The notes beneath the pieces were generated by a model. The model worked only from the letters and a program-made list of their open reading frames with translations. It made no database searches and had not been told where the DNA came from. DNA of 64,000 nt from Natronorubrum thiooxidans. Lineage in GTDB: Archaea; Halobacteriota; Halobacteria; Halobacteriales; Natrialbaceae. How positions within the stretch are numbered: position 1 is the stretch's first letter; each line of letters opens with the position of its first letter. The DNA lies in contig NZ_FTNR01000008.1 in assembly GCF_900156475.1 (NCBI RefSeq), positions 124,001 through 188,000 on the forward strand. The letters run 5' to 3'. This document shows, piece after piece, positions 62,226-64,000 of the stretch. The position numbers and the translations under genes were made by a program.

Positions 62226-62843
62226 ATGGCTAGCAGCCTCGTCGGCGGGCTCGGTGCAATCTGCCTCTTCCTGGCTGGCGTCGGGCTGACCCTGTTCGTT
62301 CGGTATCGGTGGCAGACCCGTATTCGGCGCGCACTCGCCGCTGATCTCGACGAGCGACTTGCCGCGGCGCTTCCGACGGGCACTGCCTCGCACCTCGAGC
62401 AGTCGCCGACGATCCGTCGGCTCGCCGTCGTCGATACCCGTGGCGACAACGAGACCGAGACACCGGTGTACGTCCCCATCGTCCGGGTCGACCTCGAGAC
62501 GACCGACGCGCCCGGGATGAAGCTCCTCCTCGAGTACGTGGCGGCCGTCCTCGAGGCGATCCATCCCGTCCTCGAGGCGCGCGAGGAGGCCGTCCACCAC
62601 TACGACGTCGAGTTCACGTTTGGCCCCGACGGCCTGTTCGTCGAGGGTGAGTGTCGCCGCGTCTCGGTCGCGCCGGAACTGGCCGACCAGCTGCTCGAGT
62701 CGGCTCGGTACGGCCCGTTCGAACTCTGGCGGGACGTCAAGCGAGCGGACAGCAACGGTGACTCGCCGACGGCGCTGTGGAGTGACTGTCGGAGCTATCG
62801 CGGTCGACGACCGGCGGCGGAAAACACTCGCGATGAAGACTGA
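62226..62843 (+). CDS. Haloarchaeal protein with one N-terminal membrane helix, unknown function
   Basis: 205 residues from ATG 62226. A single hydrophobic helix at about 3-24 (VGGLGAICLFLAGVGLTLFV) is followed by basic residues, so the rest probably faces the cytoplasm. The soluble domain has an alternating alpha/beta pattern (TPVYVPIVRVDLETTDAPGM, HHYDVEFTFGPDGLFVEGEC). I recognise no family. It is convergent with the enolase-like gene (11 bp between stops). Confidence 0.72.
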   Translation: MASSLVGGLGAICLFLAGVGLTLFVRYRWQTRIRRALAADLDERLAAALPTGTASHLEQSPTIRRLAVVDTRGDNETETPVYVPIVRVDLETTDAPGMKLLLEYVAAVLEAIHPVLEAREEAVHHYDVEFTFGPDGLFVEGECRRVSVAPELADQLLESARYGPFELWRDVKRADSNGDSPTALWSDCRSYRGRRPAAENTRDED

Positions 62844-62854
62844 CGGCGGCCGTC

Positions 62855-63946
62855 TCAGTCGGGCCCCCCGTCGGACCACCGAAACCCGGAGGGCTCGGTC
62901 GGTGGCTCGAGCGGACTCGTTAGCAACGATGTGTCGAGTTCGGCGTCGTTGTAGGCTCGCGGTGCGACGTCGTTGGGCCCGTCGGGATAGCACAGCGACG
63001 CCAGCAGCTGAATCTGGCCGCGGCCGACGCCGAGTTCGAACTGGCCGCCGCCGTAGAGCCGAATGTCGCGCTCGTCACAGTAGGCAATCGTCTCGAGCAG
63101 CGACTCGAGCGAGCCAAAGCGCGAGGGTTTGACGTTGAGCCAGTCGGGCTCCCAGGGAAGCGCCTCAATGTCGTCGATTCCGTGAATCGGGGCGTCCCAC
63201 GAGACGCGCCGGCGCACGTCGGGGTCGTCGAACAGCGGTCGCGTCTCCTCGGTCAGTGCGGGATCCTCGAGGACGGCCTCGGGAAAGGCCTCGAGCACGA
63301 GCGCGTACAGCTCGGGGTCGGCAGGCACGTCGACGTCGGTCCCCTCGTACTGGCCTTTGAGATCCAGAATGCGAACCCCGTCCGGGCCAACCGTGCCGAC
63401 GATGTCGGCCACGAGCTCTGCGTCCCACTCGGGGATCGGATCGAGCTTGCACTCGAGGTCGGGGACCCGCTCGCGGAGCGTCTCGAGCCGGTCGGTCGTC
63501 GGCGGCTCGCCGAGTCGAGTGCTGGCGACGAATCGAACCGGCTCGAGTGAGCGCCCGAGTTCGCTTGCGATGTCCGTGCCGGCCTGTCGTAAGGCGAGGT
63601 CGAGCGCCGCGCTTTCGACGCCCCAGCGCCGGTAGTTCCGGAAGACCTCGCGGTCGGGTGGGCCTGCAGGGAACAGGTCGACTGACTCGAGGTGCGACGA
63701 GAAGGAGTCGTGCGTGTACTCCCCGGTCAGGTCGGGCAGGCCGGTTTCAGCCAGTGCATCGTGGTCGTCGGTCTCGTAGGTGACGTCTTCGCCCCGGCCG
63801 ACGACGGTCGTGTCGTCGCCGTTGGATCCGGCGAGAGCGATTTCGGTTGTCACGCGCGTGAACCCGCTCGAGGTCTCGCGCTCGAGTCGCTCGATTGTGA
63901 CGTCATCGATCGAGAGGGAGAGGTCTGCGAGTCGGTCGAAGGCCAT
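62855..63946 (-). CDS. Enolase-superfamily protein (mandelate racemase/muconate-cycloisomerase-like)
   Basis: 363 residues. The C-terminal barrel retains plausible active-site residues: first Lys region ECKLDP, metal ligands Asp in RILDLKGQYEG, Glu in AVLEDPALT and Asp in RVSWDAPI, and the second Lys in LNVKPSRFGS, with the closing GGGQFELGVGRGQIQ. The N-terminal capping domain is shorter and acidic. The superfamily abstracts a proton alpha to a carboxylate; substrate here is unknown (o-succinylbenzoate synthase and dehydratases are among the relatives). It stands near the window end and begins at ATG 63946. Confidence 0.8.
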   Translation of the reverse strand: MAFDRLADLSLSIDDVTIERLERETSSGFTRVTTEIALAGSNGDDTTVVGRGEDVTYETDDHDALAETGLPDLTGEYTHDSFSSHLESVDLFPAGPPDREVFRNYRRWGVESAALDLALRQAGTDIASELGRSLEPVRFVASTRLGEPPTTDRLETLRERVPDLECKLDPIPEWDAELVADIVGTVGPDGVRILDLKGQYEGTDVDVPADPELYALVLEAFPEAVLEDPALTEETRPLFDDPDVRRRVSWDAPIHGIDDIEALPWEPDWLNVKPSRFGSLESLLETIAYCDERDIRLYGGGQFELGVGRGQIQLLASLCYPDGPNDVAPRAYNDAELDTSLLTSPLEPPTEPSGFRWSDGGPD

Positions 63947-64000
63947 ACGGACTGGTCGAGAGCGAGGGAAAAAACGTTTGACCGCCGTTGCACACGCTGG

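Noticed and set aside
1-64000. tRNA, rRNA, 7S RNA, CRISPR arrays and transposases
   Set aside because: Reading the gaps on both strands I found no T-loop/acceptor patterns, rRNA-like stretches, spaced repeats or transposase motifs; a covariance-model scan would be the decisive test.

Overview
The window is a stretch of haloarchaeal chromosome. The DNA is GC-rich and densely coded, the proteins are acidic, and many genes are preceded by a TATA-like box 26-31 bases upstream of the start codon, the pattern expected of leaderless transcripts. The gene set agrees with this: aIF1A, aIF5A, pelota, RqcH, archaeal Elp3, bacterioruberin synthesis, EndoMS/NucS and a CoxI-CoxIII fusion. I would guess order Natrialbales (Natrinema/Haloterrigena-like), but that is an inference from gene content. 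I saw no rRNA, tRNA, CRISPR array or intact transposase.

Layout. 1-5.2 kb: a PAS histidine kinase cut by the window edge, a helix-turn-helix/receiver response regulator, a CxxCxxCC protein, aIF1A and an SDR oxidoreductase. 5.2-7.1 kb: an FNT channel fused to two UspA domains. 7.3-10.6 kb: the bacterioruberin operon crtD-lyeJ-cruF. 10.7-15 kb: two mismatch-repair proteins, NucS and MutS, flanking a PEBP-like gene. 15-24 kb: an orphan TupA-type binding protein, a DUF309 protein, a deacylase, two YeeE/YedE halves, a PQQ-type sugar dehydrogenase, and a large DHH-superfamily protein with degenerate motifs. 24.2-30.4 kb: a complete mrpABCDEFG antiporter operon on the minus strand. 30.5-37.2 kb: DUF411 lipoprotein, Elp3, a candidate structured small RNA, TenA, a 57-residue zinc-finger protein and RqcH. 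37.3-42.2 kb: a two-gene cyclic 2,3-diphosphoglycerate operon followed by two PHP-domain proteins. 42.2-48 kb: pelota and an RND exporter/TrmB-type regulator pair. 48.3-56 kb: a choloylglycine-hydrolase homologue, a MIP channel, AIM24, a flavin oxidase with a divergent regulator, and small enzymes. 56.2-64 kb: Nif3-like protein, CoxI-III fusion, formamidase family, aIF5A-agmatinase operon and an enolase-superfamily protein.

Two unclassified signals stand out. First, four imperfect palindromes of 84-86 bp (11490, 16375, 18306, 55984) share the ends TGA-(T/G)ACGG...CCGT(A/C)-TGA when read in the sense of the adjacent gene, and in all four the first TGA is exactly that gene's stop codon. A different palindrome at 15066-15173 is also bounded by TGA on both sides and sits at the head of a truncated copy of the first family, as if elements insert at TGA and duplicate it. 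Second, between elp3 and tenA a TATA box is followed, at the predicted transcription start, by three hairpins whose unpaired regions are nearly all C-rich (CUCCCC-type), ending in a T-run. It looks like a small RNA of about 134 nt.
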